Shown: positions 10,347 to 20,573, counted from the stretch's first letter. The stretch is DNA of 64,000 nt from Rhodospirillales bacterium (GCA_016710335.1 JADJXQ010000003.1:1-64000), one strand, 5' to 3'. Numbers and translations are program-made. Notes: generated by a model from the letters alone, not told the origin.

Positions 10347-11108
10347 ATGTCGAACCTGAGAAAGTTGGTGCGCAGGACGGGGCTGATGCCGCTGATCAAG
10401 CCCATCGCCCAGAGGTTAGTCAACCTTTTCGGTTTTACGTTGCTGCAGAGTAGGCAGGTGCCGAACGCGCTCTGGAACGGCTTGAGCACCTATCCGATGC
10501 GCACCATCCTTGATATCGGCGCCTGTCGCGGCGGATTCGCGCGCGAAATACTTCATGAGAACTTCCCAGCGGCCACCATCCACAGCTTTGAGCCCTCTCC
10601 TGTCGCGTTCGAGACCCTGAGAGTCGTCGGCGCCAATTCAGGGGGGGCGATCGTCGCACACAACTTCGGTCTCGGCGAGCAGGCTGGCACTATGACGCTT
10701 TGCTCGACGGTCGAATCGCTGCCGTCATCCTCTTTGCTGCCGTCGACAGCGGAGAACACGACGGCATTTCCGCAGATCCGGCGCACAGAGGACCTAAGTG
10801 TCGAGCTCAAGGTGCTCGACGACATCGCTTCTACTCTGAAGCCGTCCATCGCGGACGACCTGCTCGTGAAGATTGATGTGCAAGGGTTCGAGGACCGTGT
10901 CATTCGCGGCGGGAAGAAGACGATCGCGCAGGCAAGGGCCGCTATCATTGAGGTGCAAGTCGCTGGGCTTTACGTCGGTCAACCCTCTTTTCGCGATCTG
11001 TTTCTGCTGATGGACGAAGTCGGCTTCGCCTTCATCGGCGTGCTCGATCAGTACTGCGACTCAGATGGCCGTGTGCTCTATTTCGACGCTGTTTTCCTGA
11101 AACGGTGA
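10347..11108 (+). CDS. FkbM-family methyltransferase
   Basis: 253 residues, intact, ATG start behind a G-rich leader. Motifs: TILDIGACRGGFAREIL (SAM site) near residue 52-68, HSFEPSPVAFETL near 78, and LLVKIDVQGFEDRVIRGG near 172, the full FkbM signature set. Second FkbM gene of the cluster; the 6.4-kb copy is only distantly similar, which suggests different hydroxyls are methylated. Confidence 0.8.
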   Translation: MSNLRKLVRRTGLMPLIKPIAQRLVNLFGFTLLQSRQVPNALWNGLSTYPMRTILDIGACRGGFAREILHENFPAATIHSFEPSPVAFETLRVVGANSGGAIVAHNFGLGEQAGTMTLCSTVESLPSSSLLPSTAENTTAFPQIRRTEDLSVELKVLDDIASTLKPSIADDLLVKIDVQGFEDRVIRGGKKTIAQARAAIIEVQVAGLYVGQPSFRDLFLLMDEVGFAFIGVLDQYCDSDGRVLYFDAVFLKR

Positions 11109-11130
11109 ACCGGACAGTTACTTTGCTCCC

Positions 11131-12001
11131 ATGACTGCTCCGTTCCTGTCCATAGTGACTATCTCGTTCAATCAGGCGCAATACGCACGCCAGGCGGTCG
11201 AATCCGTGCTGTCGCAGCAGGGCGACGACGTCGAGTACATTGTCGTGGATCCGGGTTCAACCGACGGTAGCCGCGAGATCCTTGCCGGGTATGGCCACGC
11301 TATCGACCATTTCGTCTTCGAGCCCGACAACGGCCCTGCCGACGGCCTCAACAAAGGCTTTGGGCGTGCAACGGGCCGATGGATACCTCCTAAACTCTGA
11401 CGATTTTCTTCTCCCTGGTGCCATCGGGCGCCTGCGCACGGCATGGCAGGAAAACCCGGACGCGGATGTGTTACTTTTTCGAGGTTGGATGGTCGATGGT
11501 GATGGCCGGCCACTGAGGGAGATGGTGCCGACCCCGCTCAGCGTAAACGCGCTGGTGCATGGCCGCGCCGTGATCGTCCAGCAGGGCTTTTCATTCCGCA
11601 TGTCTACGTTTCGCGACATCGGCGGGTTTAATCCGTGCAACTGCTCCTGTTGGGATTACGAGATTCTCTGCCAACTGGCGCAGCGGAGAGTTGGTTTCCG
11701 GCTTTGCCGCGACCGGATCGGGGTTTTTCGGTTACACAGCGGTAGCCTGACCGGTGGCGTTGCGGGATCCGCCCACGAGGCGAGGTATCGAGAGGATCTG
11801 GAACGCGTCCATAGGAATGTTCTGGGCAGAGATCCGGTTTGGCTTATGCGATTATATCGGGCGCTCGGTCCTGCCATCAAATACCTGAAGCAACCAACTC
11901 AAGCACTGGCGTTGGCGGAAAGCCGCTTGTTGTCGAGACGGCTCGCGCGTCGTTGGCAGGCTGATAATCGAGACTCGAAAACCGAACGGCTCTTCGGATG
12001 A
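11131..12001 (+). CDS. family-2 glycosyltransferase (frameshifted)
   Basis: GT-A inverting glycosyltransferase. The first frame has LSIVTISFNQAQYARQAVES and YIVVDPGSTDGSREIL, both GT2 hallmarks. The second frame has YLLNSDDFLLPGAI, the DxD-like metal site. One extra C at about 11374 (GGGCCGAT) separates them; removing it reads TGDGYLLNSDD as in the family and yields about 289 residues. The stop overlaps the next GT4 start by ATGA (11998-12001). Confidence 0.8.
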
Positions 12002-13044
12002 CGTCGATCGCGGTGGCGTGGATGGGGATGCCCGACTACGCGGCGCGGTGCATTAAGGCTTTTGTCGACGACTTTGGCGGGGATGTGGAAGTCGTCGCAA
12101 CGCGGCCAGATGTACCAATTGCAGGAATGGAACGTTCGCTTGGGCAGACAGTGCATTGGATAAGGAGCGACTGCCGCGGCCTTTGTTGGCAGGATCTCGG
12201 TATCAACCGGCCCGACATCCTGCTCCAGGGAGGCTACTCTGTACCCTCGTTCCGCTCACTAGCGGCGGATGCTCGCAGCATCGGCGGCAGGGTGGTGTTG
12301 GCATCAGACATCAACTGGCAGGGTACCCTGCAGCAACGCTTTGTCGATCGGTTACGACACAAGTTGCTGTTTCGCCGGAAGTTCGACGCGGTAATGACGC
12401 CAGGTGCCGCTGGAATTCGGTACATTCGTGCCATGGGATACTCTGCAGACCGGACTGTGCCCGGCTTGTATGGCGCAGATCCGAGCCTGTTTAACGGTGG
12501 CGCGCCGTTGATCGAACGATCGCAGACTTTTCTGTTCGTCGGCCAATACATCGCGCGCAAGAACGTTCTCGATCTTGCCGAGGCGTTCTTGAGCGTCGTC
12601 GAGGATCATCCTGACTGGAGCCTGGTACTGTGTGGCAGCGGCTCGCTACATTCTGCGATCCCGGTCCATCCTACGATCCGCGTTCTTGATTTTCTTCAGC
12701 CACCACAACTTGCCGAGTTGATGCGCCATTCGCGTTGCGTGGTGCTGCCGTCACTCGAGGAGCACTGGGGCGTCGTGGTACACGAGGCGGTGCTTTCGGG
12801 TTGTGCTTTAGCTCTCGCCAATGTGGTCGGTGCGGCCCCCGATTTCGCGCGCCCGGAAAACTCAGTGCTGTTTAGACCCGGCGACAAAATGGCGATCGCG
12901 TGCGCGCTGCGCCAGATCATCTATTGGGACGATGCGCATTGGGCCAAAGCCGAGGCGACGTCGCGGGCTCTTGGAGTGCAATTCGGGCCGCATCGATTTT
13001 CAAGTGAATTACGTCAGCTTATCGACCGGCTCCTAAAAGCTTAA
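11998..13044 (+). CDS. family-4 glycosyltransferase
   Basis: 348 residues, intact. The GT-B C-terminal domain shows FLFVGQYIARKNVLDLAEAF near residue 178, and the acidic E-x7-E-type site VLPSLEEHWGVVVHEAVLSG near 250-270. The N-terminal domain is short and has DILLQGGYSVPSF. Retaining transferase of the polysaccharide assembly pathway, translationally coupled to the preceding GT2. Sugar specificity unknown. Confidence 0.75.
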   Translation: MTSIAVAWMGMPDYAARCIKAFVDDFGGDVEVVATRPDVPIAGMERSLGQTVHWIRSDCRGLCWQDLGINRPDILLQGGYSVPSFRSLAADARSIGGRVVLASDINWQGTLQQRFVDRLRHKLLFRRKFDAVMTPGAAGIRYIRAMGYSADRTVPGLYGADPSLFNGGAPLIERSQTFLFVGQYIARKNVLDLAEAFLSVVEDHPDWSLVLCGSGSLHSAIPVHPTIRVLDFLQPPQLAELMRHSRCVVLPSLEEHWGVVVHEAVLSGCALALANVVGAAPDFARPENSVLFRPGDKMAIACALRQIIYWDDAHWAKAEATSRALGVQFGPHRFSSELRQLIDRLLKA

Positions 13045-13162
13045 GCATCGTGCGGAAACCTCGCATCCGATACCCTCGCATGTTCTTCGACTTGGCACGC
13101 ACTCTAGAAATCTCATGTATTGTGAGTCTACCCTGTTCCAGCGCCATGTATACTATGTTGTA

Positions 13163-14356
13163 ATGCGCCTGCTTTACGTGTCCCCTAGCTATTACCCCGC
13201 CGTGCGATATGGGGGTCCTATTGTCTGCGTTCACGCTTTAGCGCAGGCTGTGGTGGAACTGGGGCACGAGGTGCACGTCTATACGACGAACATCGACGGC
13301 GACTCGAATTTGGACGTGCCTTTAGGTCAACATGTAAAATCGGCGGGGTACACGTTTGGTATTTTCCTGTTGGTGTGTTCCGACGTGTCTGCCGATCCCG
13401 TGCAATGCATCGTGCTCTACGACTGAACGTGCCAAAGTTCGATGTTCTGCACCTACATTCAATCTTTCTTTGGCCGACCACCGCAGCGGCAGTGTCGGCG
13501 AGAATGCATCGGAAACCATACGTTCTCACCACGCATGGGATGCTTGTTCCGGATCTCATCTGGCGAAAGAACTGGATGGCGAAAATGGCATGGATCAGTC
13601 TCTTTGAGAGGCGGAATATCGAGAATGCAGAGGCCATCCACTTTACGTCACAACATGAGGAAAAGGAATTCCGGGCGTTACGGCTGAAGCATCGGCGAGC
13701 TGTTGTGATACCAAACATCGTTGATCCACCGCATGCGGATGATCTGATAAAGAGTGGTGGTAATTGGCTTCCCAATAGCCGCTTCATTCTATTCCTTGGC
13801 CGAGTGAGTCAAGAAAAAGGGCTGGACAGGCTGATTCCCGCAATGGCCGCAGTCCGCGATGCCGATCTCGTGATCGTGGGAAACGATGAGGAAGAATACC
13901 AGCGCTCACTCAAAGGGCTGGCTTTCCGTGAAGGGGTCGCCGATCGGGTTCATTTTCTTGGCCCCGTACATGGGCCCGAAAAGTGGAGCTGGCTTAGGGC
14001 GGCGGCAATGCTTGTGCTGCCCTCGTATTCTGAGAATTTCGGTATGGTCGTGCTGGAGGCGATGGCCGTCGGTTGTCCGGTCGTTGGTCACGCCGGAGGT
14101 TGGGCTACATGCTGACACTGTGCGGGCTTCAGGGAGCGGCGTTGTTGTCGATGGCGCGCCACAGAAGCTCGCCGAAGCCATCAACCACTTGTTGCGTGAC
14201 GACGCTGCTCGGGCGGCAATGGGTGAGGCAGGCCGCCGAACCGCGCGCGAGGAGTTCAGTTGGAGCGCAATCGCGGAGCGGATGGAGCGCGTATATATGG
14301 ATTGCCTGCAATCAAAGCAGCTAAGCGATCACCCATCCGCCGGCAAGACGCTGTAG
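13163..14356 (+). CDS. family-4 glycosyltransferase (two compensating frameshifts)
   Basis: Starts MRLLYVSPSYYPAVRYGG, typical of GT4 N-termini. The middle frame contains DVLHLHSIFLW, PYVLTTHGMLVP and FLGRVSQEKGLDRLI. The last frame has TPEVGLHADTV and the C-terminus. One A is missing in the AAAA run at 13336-13339 (correction gives VKIGGVHVWYFPV). One G is extra near 14085 (correction gives GCPVVVTPEVG). Net length is then unchanged, 397 residues. Probable retaining glycosyltransferase of the locus. Confidence 0.75.
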
Positions 14357-15216
14357 TGACCGAGCCCCTCCTCTCCGTCATCGTCCTGACTAAGGACGAG
14401 GAGGCCAACCTGCCGGCCTTGCTGGCGTCGCTGGAAGGACTGCCGTGCCGCGTGTTCGTCGTCGATTCCGGCAGCACCGATCGAACGATCGAGATCGCGC
14501 GCTGCGCCGGCTGCGAGATTGTCGAGCATCCGTTCGAAAACTATGCCGCTCAACGCAACTGGGCATTCGACAACCTCCCGGTCACGACGGCCTGGACGCT
14601 CTGCCTTGACGCTGACGAGCGACTGACCCCGGACCTGAGAGTGGAGATCGCCGGCGTGTTGGCATCCGACACACCCGGCTTCGATGGCTACATGCTCAGG
14701 AAGCAGACCTGGTTCATGGGCCGTTGGCTGCGACACGGTGGACAGTACCCGTCCTGGCATTTGCGCCTTGCCCGCATCGGCAAGGTCCGCTGCGAGGATC
14801 GACTGTACGATCAGCACTACGTCGTCGATGGCAATGTCCGCAGGCTCGAGAACGACTACATCGACATTCTGACCGATAATCTCACGAGTTGGACCGACCG
14901 CCATAACCGTTGGGCCACGCTCGAAGCGAGAGAACTCCTTTCTGATCAGGATCGCGTCCAGATCCAGCCCCGCTGGTTTGGAACGCCCATCGAGCGCAAA
15001 CGCTTTTTGCGCATGAAAGTTTACAGAGCCTTCCCGCTGTTCGTCCGACCCCTCTTCCTTTTCTTGTTCGACTACGTCATCCGCCTCGGTTTTCTCGACG
15101 GTCGTCCAGGTCTCGTTTTTCATGTCCTGCAACGCTTTTGGTTCCGCTTCCTCGTCGACGCCAAGCTTTGGGAGATGCGGTTGAACGGTAGCAGAGGAAG
15201 GGGGACGAGCCAGTGA
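14356..15216 (+). CDS. family-2 glycosyltransferase, LPS core beta-glycosyltransferase-like
   Basis: 286 residues from the GTG at 14356, which overlaps the preceding stop by one base; longer starts would lie inside the previous gene. Motifs: LSVIVLTKDEEANLPALLAS, FVVDSGSTDRTIEIA, TLCLDADERLTPDL (metal-binding acidic triad) and a C-terminal membrane-associated stretch with FVRPLFLFLFDYVIRLGFLD. This layout matches the WaaE/KdtX-like group of GT2 enzymes. Intact and clearly more GC-rich than the genes before it. Confidence 0.78.
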   Translation: MTEPLLSVIVLTKDEEANLPALLASLEGLPCRVFVVDSGSTDRTIEIARCAGCEIVEHPFENYAAQRNWAFDNLPVTTAWTLCLDADERLTPDLRVEIAGVLASDTPGFDGYMLRKQTWFMGRWLRHGGQYPSWHLRLARIGKVRCEDRLYDQHYVVDGNVRRLENDYIDILTDNLTSWTDRHNRWATLEARELLSDQDRVQIQPRWFGTPIERKRFLRMKVYRAFPLFVRPLFLFLFDYVIRLGFLDGRPGLVFHVLQRFWFRFLVDAKLWEMRLNGSRGRGTSQ

Positions 15217-15840
15217 CGATGGATCCGCACGCGGTGTCCGAATACCGGTACGCCGACGCCCAGCCGACCTGCGCCCACGCCTACCTCTGGGATGCACTGC
15301 GCTCCATCGTCGAAGAGCACGCCTTTCGCGACCGCCGCGCGTTCGATCTCGGTTGCGGCAGCGGCGCGACGGCGAACATGCTCTCGGAAATGGGCTTTGA
15401 AGTCACCGGCGTCGATACGTCGAGGTCCGGGATCGACAATGCCAGAAACGCCTACCCGGATCTGCGGTTCGCCCTCGGGAGCGCCTATGACGATCTGGCG
15501 GCGACATACGGGACGTTTCCGCTCGTGGTCAGCCTCGAAGTGGTCGAACACCGCGCGACCCGCGGCGCTTTGCCCGCAGCTTTTATGCTCTCCTGGAGCC
15601 GGGGGTAGGGGGTCATCTCCGCCCTACCATGGTTACCTCAAGAACCTTGCCCTCGCGGTAACCGGAACGTGGGACCGGCATCTGACGGCCCTGTGGGACG
15701 GCGGACACATCAAGTTCTTCTCGATGGCCACCTTGCGCGCGGTCCTGGAAGAAGCCGGCTTCTCCGACATCCGCTTCCAGCGCGTCGGCCGCATCCCGCC
15801 CCTCGCCAAGTCGATGATCGCCGTCGTCCGCAAGTCCTGA
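15213..15840 (+). CDS. class I SAM-dependent methyltransferase (frameshifted)
   Basis: Begins with GTG overlapping the preceding stop, or ATG at 15219. AFDLGCGSGATANMLSEMG is a textbook SAM motif, followed by FEVTGVDTS and VVSLEVVEH. After about 15550 the reading passes through a second frame (DPRRFARSFYALLEPG) and after about 15612 a third (PYHGYLKN and the C-terminus RIPPLAKSMIAVVRKS). The two breaks flank a GGGGGTAGGGGG stretch, suggesting homopolymer errors. UbiG/type-11-like; presumed sugar methyltransferase. Confidence 0.72.
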
Positions 15841-15862
15841 CACCACTCGCATAGGTTCATCC

Positions 15863-17677
15863 GTGCCCCACATGCCCATCCTCGGCCTGAACGCCTACCA
15901 CGGTGACGCCTCGGCGTGCCTCGTCGCCGATGGGCGCATCGTCGCCGCGGCGGAGGAGGAGCGGTTCCGGCGGGTGAAGCACTGGGCCGGGTTCCCGTCC
16001 GAGGCGATCCGCTACTGCCTCGCCGAGGCCGGCATCGGGCTCGGCGGTATTGAGCACGTCGCCGTCAATGCCGACCCCCGCGCCAGCTTCCTGAAGCGGG
16101 CCCGCTATGCGCTGACCCAGCGCCCGGACCCGCGCCTCATCGTGGACCGCATCCGCAACCAGGCGAAGCGGCAGTCGGTCGAGAACGAATTGCGGCAGGC
16201 GTTTCCGGACGCCGCCTTCCATGGCAAGGTGCACCGGGTCGAGCACCATCTGGCGCACCTGGCCTCCTGCTTCCTCGTCTCGCCGTTCGAGGAGGCCGTC
16301 ACCGCCTCGGTCGACGGCTTCGGCGATTTCTCCAGCGCCGCGTGTGGCGTCGGCCGCGGCTCAAAGATCCGCATCGACGGCCGCGTCTCGTTCCCGCACT
16401 CGCTCGGCGTCTTCTACCAGGCGATCACCCAATACCTCGGCTTTCCGCACTACGGCGACGAATACAAGGTCATGGGCCTCGCTCCCTACGGCGCGCCGCG
16501 CTACCTCGCAGAGATGCGCAAGGTCGTGCGCCTCGACGGCGACGGCGGCTTCCGCCTCGACACCGCCTACTTCCGCCACCACCGGGAGAAGATCGCATAC
16601 GAATGGTCGGGCGGTTCGCCCACCGTCGGCACCCTGTTCAGCGACGCCCTCCCTGGCCTGTTGGGGCCGGCGCGGAAGCCGGGCGAGCCCCTCGAGGACC
16701 GCCACCGGGACATCGCGCGCTCCGCCCAGGCCATGTACGAGGAGGCGTTCTTCCATCTGCTCGACACCCTCCACGCGCGCTACCAGGTGGGCGCGCTCAC
16801 CCTCGCCGGCGGCTGCGCCATGAACTCCGTCGCCAATGGCAAGGTGCGGCGCATGACGCCGTTCAAGCGGGTCTACATCCAGTCGGCGGCCGGCGACGCC
16901 GGCGGCGCCATCGGCGCGGCGATCCACGTCTCGCACGCGCTCAACGGCAACGGCGCTCGACCGGCCGCAGCGTCGCATCCGGATCCGCGTTTGATGGCGG
17001 CCTCGTCGACGCCGCTTCGTCCTGGACCACGCCTCGGTCCGGCGTGCAGCAACGGGGAGGTTGCCTCGCTGCTGGAAAGCCGCGCGGGCGAACTGCGCGC
17101 CCAAGGCTGCGACGTTGCCCACATCAGCAACGAATCCGAGCTTTGCCGGCAGACGGCGGAGGCCGTCGCCGCGGGCCTGGTCATCGGCTGGTTCCAGGGG
17201 CGGATGGAGTGGGGGCCGCGGGCGCTCGGCAACCGCTCCATCGTCTGCGATCCGCGCCGCGCCGACATGAAGGACATCCTCAACTCCAAGATCAAGCGGC
17301 GCGAGTCCTTCCGCCCCTTCGCGCCGTCGATCCTCCGCGAACACGTCGCCGAGTGGTTCGAGGAGGAGGCGGACGTCCCCTTCATGATGCAGGTGTTCCA
17401 GATCCGCGAGGAGCGGCGGGCGCAGATCCCGGCCGTCACCCACGTCGACGGCTCCGGCCGCCTGCAGACCGTCCACCGCGCCACCAATCCCCGCTACTAT
17501 GCCTTGATCGAGGCGTTCCGCGACCTCACCGGCGTGCCGATGGTCCTCAACACCTCCTTCAACGAGAACGAGCCCGTCGTCTGCCGTCCCGAGGAGGCAC
17601 TCGACTGCTTCCTCCGCACCCGCATGGACGTGCTGGTTGTTGAGGATTACTTCATCGAACGGTGTGCCGGTGACTGA
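15863..17677 (+). CDS. NodU/CmcH-family carbamoyltransferase
   Basis: 604 residues. The N-terminal ASKHA-fold domain starts ILGLNAYHGDASACLV and has EEERFRRVKHWAGFP, VEHHLAHLASCF (the conserved His pair) and SVDGFGDFSS. The YrdC-like C-terminal domain has GRMEWGPRALGNRSI and FRPFAPSIL. The family transfers a carbamoyl group from carbamoyl phosphate, through an adenylate, to a sugar hydroxyl; here the polysaccharide is the likely target. The last 13 residues after RMDVLV differ from those of the duplicated 3' end at 20.3 kb, so this tail may be a replacement. Confidence 0.88.
   Translation: MPHMPILGLNAYHGDASACLVADGRIVAAAEEERFRRVKHWAGFPSEAIRYCLAEAGIGLGGIEHVAVNADPRASFLKRARYALTQRPDPRLIVDRIRNQAKRQSVENELRQAFPDAAFHGKVHRVEHHLAHLASCFLVSPFEEAVTASVDGFGDFSSAACGVGRGSKIRIDGRVSFPHSLGVFYQAITQYLGFPHYGDEYKVMGLAPYGAPRYLAEMRKVVRLDGDGGFRLDTAYFRHHREKIAYEWSGGSPTVGTLFSDALPGLLGPARKPGEPLEDRHRDIARSAQAMYEEAFFHLLDTLHARYQVGALTLAGGCAMNSVANGKVRRMTPFKRVYIQSAAGDAGGAIGAAIHVSHALNGNGARPAAASHPDPRLMAASSTPLRPGPRLGPACSNGEVASLLESRAGELRAQGCDVAHISNESELCRQTAEAVAAGLVIGWFQGRMEWGPRALGNRSIVCDPRRADMKDILNSKIKRRESFRPFAPSILREHVAEWFEEEADVPFMMQVFQIREERRAQIPAVTHVDGSGRLQTVHRATNPRYYALIEAFRDLTGVPMVLNTSFNENEPVVCRPEEALDCFLRTRMDVLVVEDYFIERCAGD
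17543..17637 (+). repeat. 95-bp repeat copy A, 3' end of carbamoyltransferase gene
   Basis: Matches 20328-20422 at 92 of 95 positions; the three differences are third-codon-position changes that keep the protein VLNTSFNENEPVVC...RMDVLV. Immediately after it the two copies diverge completely (VEDYFIERCAGD here, IGDWLVRRRQQPG there). Confidence 0.93.
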
Positions 17678-18815
17678 CAATACGACATTGTTGATGCCTC
17701 GCGGGGGCTTAACCTTCCTCGCCCATCTACTTCCGTATTCAGTTGCCACGTTGGCAGCGCTTATCGCCCTATACGCAATATTCGGCGGCCAAGGCCAAGA
17801 TTTCGAAAACTTTGCTCTCGGTGAAGAAAACAAAGCTGCATATGGCGAATACGAAGGCGAGCCCATTCATTGTCACGATGTGACGGACGCTGAGCGATGT
17901 CTGGCACCGGCGCGGGAACGCGACTTGGCGCGTTCAATCCTCTGGCTCGGCAACTCTCAGCTTCACGCCATCAATCAAATGAAGCCGGGCGAGCGGCCCG
18001 CATCGGCGCTGCTTGCTGAAAGGTGGCGCCCGCGCGGAGTCGAGGTCCTGGCATTCAGCCAACCAAATGCGTCGCTCCGTGAGCACTATATCCTGTTCGA
18101 GTATCTTTTCGCTCAGCGGCGGTTTACGATTTTGGTTCTGCCCTTGGTATTCGATGATACACGCGAGAATACAATCCGCTCCGAAATCGCGGCAGCCATC
18201 GAGACGCCAAGCGTTCGTGAGCGACTTGAGGAGGAGCCGATCGGAAAGGTAGTTCTTGAGCAGCTTTCGTCGGATGCGACTGAAGATGAGTCTGGCTCTC
18301 CTACTACACTCCAAGACAGAACAGAAGCATGGATCACCGACCGCCTCGAAGACTGTTGTCGTTGGAAAACCTTAAGTTTACAGGGGCGCGGCCAAATAGC
18401 GCTCGATCTCTTTTACTTTAGAAACCTCGCGTTCGGCATAACGGCTAGCAGCAAACGCCGTGTTATACCCGCGCAACTGGCTTTGAACCTCGAAGCTCTC
18501 GATGCACTGCTGCGAAGGGCGGAAGAAGCGGGGACGAAGGTGATCGCATACGTCGTACCCCTGCGTTCCGACGTACCACCGCCGTACGTCGAAGCCGAGT
18601 ACGCCAGCTTCAAGGGGACAGTCGGCGAAATGGTGCGTGCGCATAGCGGTATCTTTGTGAATCTTGAGGGACTCGTACCCGGTGAGTTCTGGGGCACGAA
18701 GGACTCAACCGATCTGACGGGCGGCCAGGAACTGGACTTTATGCATTTTCAGTTCGCCGGTCATGTACTATTACGGGATGCAGTCAGCGGTTCTTTAAAA
18801 GACCAATTACAATGA
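17670..18815 (+). CDS. SGNH-type hydrolase-like partner of an MBOAT acyltransferase
   Basis: 381 residues from the GTG at 17670, whose GTGACTGA overlaps the carbamoyltransferase stop. One N-terminal membrane segment (FLAHLLPYSVATLAALIALYAI written in part) is followed by a periplasmic domain. Block I is LWLGNSQLHAINQ and the terminal Asp/His pair is DFMHFQFAGH, as in SGNH/AlgJ/DltD-like proteins. It overlaps the MBOAT gene by ATGA, the usual pairing for O-acetylation of exported polysaccharides. DNA is visibly AT-richer than either flank, as expected for a recent import. Confidence 0.68.
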   Translation: MTDNTTLLMPRGGLTFLAHLLPYSVATLAALIALYAIFGGQGQDFENFALGEENKAAYGEYEGEPIHCHDVTDAERCLAPARERDLARSILWLGNSQLHAINQMKPGERPASALLAERWRPRGVEVLAFSQPNASLREHYILFEYLFAQRRFTILVLPLVFDDTRENTIRSEIAAAIETPSVRERLEEEPIGKVVLEQLSSDATEDESGSPTTLQDRTEAWITDRLEDCCRWKTLSLQGRGQIALDLFYFRNLAFGITASSKRRVIPAQLALNLEALDALLRRAEEAGTKVIAYVVPLRSDVPPPYVEAEYASFKGTVGEMVRAHSGIFVNLEGLVPGEFWGTKDSTDLTGGQELDFMHFQFAGHVLLRDAVSGSLKDQLQ

Positions 18816-20283
18816 TCTTCAATTCATTTGTATATGTTGTTTTTCTCATCGTTGTTGTCGCGTCGTATTGGCTTCTTGCACGGAAGGCGCGACTTATACT
18901 CATCTTTCTGTCGAGCATAGTGTTTTATGGGTTTTGGCGATTTGATTTTGTGCCGCTACTTCTGATTTCGGTTGTGACAGACTATGTGGCTGCTTTGGCG
19001 ATATACAGAAGTCACACCGCCCTTCATCGCAAAGTTTGGCTAGGAGTGAGCCTTTGTATCAATCTCGGGCTTCTTGGATTCTTCAAATACTACTATTTTT
19101 TTGCGGATTCGCTCAGCGGTCTTGGGGCGCTCGCGGGTGTTAATATATCGCCGCCGGCTCTCGACATTTTATTGCCCATAGGCATAAGCTTTTATACGTT
19201 TCAGTCGATCAGCTACACCATCGATGTTTACGCGGGTTCATTAAACCCTGCCGGGAGTTCGTTCTCTTCGCAAATTACGTGATGTTTTTCCGCAACTCAT
19301 CGCGGGCCCGATCCTGAGAGCGCGAGAAAATTATATGGCAGTTGGATGTTCGGCCGAAGTTCGAATCTGCCAACATCTTGATTGGCATCGAGAGAATATT
19401 GGGCGGACTCTTCCTGAAAGTGGTGCTTGCTGATAACATCGCTGGCTTCGTTAATGACGGATTTGCGGTCCCGGCAGGGGAGCTTTCGGCGATCGATGTG
19501 ATGACACTCGCGTTTTTGTTCGGGTTTCAGATCTATTTCGATTTCGCGGCGTATTCGCACATTGCATTGGGCTCGGCTCGGCTCATGGGGATCACGTTTC
19601 CCGAAAACTTTCGCTATCCGTATCTCGCCAGCTCGCCGCGGGAATACTGGAGACGGTGGCATATCACGCTGTCGAGCTGGATCCGCGACTACTTGTACCT
19701 TCCGTTAGCCGGTGCGCAAGTTGAAGACAGATCCACCGGCGGGCTCGCCGCCGCGACCCTCCCTGATCAGAGAGCGACGACGTCTGGATCGAGAGCCTGG
19801 GTCGCGTTGTTCCTGACCTGGGCGATCATGGGTCTGTGGCATGGCGCGGCGTGGGCTTTTGTGCTGTGGGGACTGTGGCATGCCGGCCTGATCGCGATAT
19901 ACCGCGTGTCCGGTCCGCTCCGAAGCCTGTTCCCGGGTCGGATAGGGGAGGTTGCAGGCTGGCTGTGGACGCTACCGTTGGCGATGCTGGCCTGGATCCC
20001 TTTCCGTACCCAGTCCATTGATGAAACTCTGATCATGTGGGGTCATCTTCTGGAGCCGAGCCGCTGGCTCTATCTTGGCCTGCGGGAAAACTACTACTTG
20101 ATCGCGGCGATCGTCATGATCCTTGTAATCACCGCGCCCTATGTCGTAAGGACTCTATCAGCCCTTAAAGAGTCAAACGGCTTTGCGGCGAATGCGGCGC
20201 ACACGGCTGTTCTTACTGTCGTTATCGCACTGGATCTTCTATACCTTCGGCCGGTAAACCAGTTCATATACTTTCAGTTCTAG
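18812..20283 (+). CDS. MBOAT-family (AlgI-like) O-acyltransferase (frameshifted)
   Basis: Polytopic inner-membrane acyltransferase. N-terminal helices, then LPIGISFYTFQSISYTIDVY, a family signature. The C-terminal part has YWRRWHITLSSWIRDYLYLPL and MGLWHGAAWAFVLWGLWHAG, with the catalytic His region. Between 19258 and 19345 the reading switches frame about three times, through LFANYVMFF and QLIAGPILRARE. Corrected length is about 490 residues, normal for AlgI-like proteins. With the preceding SGNH protein it would pass acyl groups, probably acetyl, to polysaccharide in the periplasm. Confidence 0.8.
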
Positions 20284-20303
20284 TCGTGTACAATGGTTGT
20301 AAC

Positions 20304-20323
20304 GGGAATCCGGCTGGATTCCC
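20304..20323. other. perfect 8-bp stem-loop at cassette end
   Basis: GGGAATCC and GGATTCCC are perfectly complementary around a GGCT loop, between the MBOAT stop and repeat copy B (4 bp before it). No T-run follows, so terminator function is doubtful; it marks the right end of the acylation cassette. Confidence 0.6.
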
Positions 20324-20327
20324 CATC

Positions 20328-20465
20328 GTCCTCAACACCTCCTTCAACGAGAACGAGCCCGTCGTCTGCCGCCCCGAGGAAGCCCTCGACTGCTTCCTCC
20401 GCACCCGCATGGACGTGCTGGTGATCGGCGACTGGCTGGTGCGGCGGCGTCAGCAACCCGGCTGA
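20328..20465 (+). pseudogene. truncated carbamoyltransferase 3' end (repeat copy B)
   Basis: Encodes only the last 45 residues of a NodU/CmcH carbamoyltransferase, from VLNTSFNENEPVVC to a stop at 20463-20465, without start or ribosome-binding site. The first 95 bp equal copy A in 92 positions. Its tail IGDWLV looks more like a normal family C-terminus than the one now fused to the full gene. I read it as the original 3' end displaced by insertion of 17.64-20.33 kb. Confidence 0.85.
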
Positions 20466-20518
20466 GCCCCGCGCGCCGCCGCTTGATTCGGCGCGTCTCT
20501 TGAACCTGACCGTCTCCT

Positions 20519-20543
20519 TGCCGTAAAGTAGGGAAGTACGGCA
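20519..20543. promoter_or_regulatory. dyad operator upstream of the abrB-type antitoxin gene
   Basis: TGCCGTA and TACGGCA are perfect 7-bp inverted repeats, 11 bp apart, ending 30 bp before the antitoxin ATG. AbrB/VapB-type antitoxins usually repress their own operon through such palindromes, so this is the likely autoregulatory site. Confidence 0.55.
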
Positions 20544-20573
20544 TGAAGTAAGGTACCAGAAGGAGCGTCTGCG

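Noticed and set aside
16361..17866. 501-residue minus-strand and 433-residue alternate plus-strand frames
   Set aside because: Antisense and out-of-frame shadows of the carbamoyltransferase; low-complexity Arg/Pro/Gly products.
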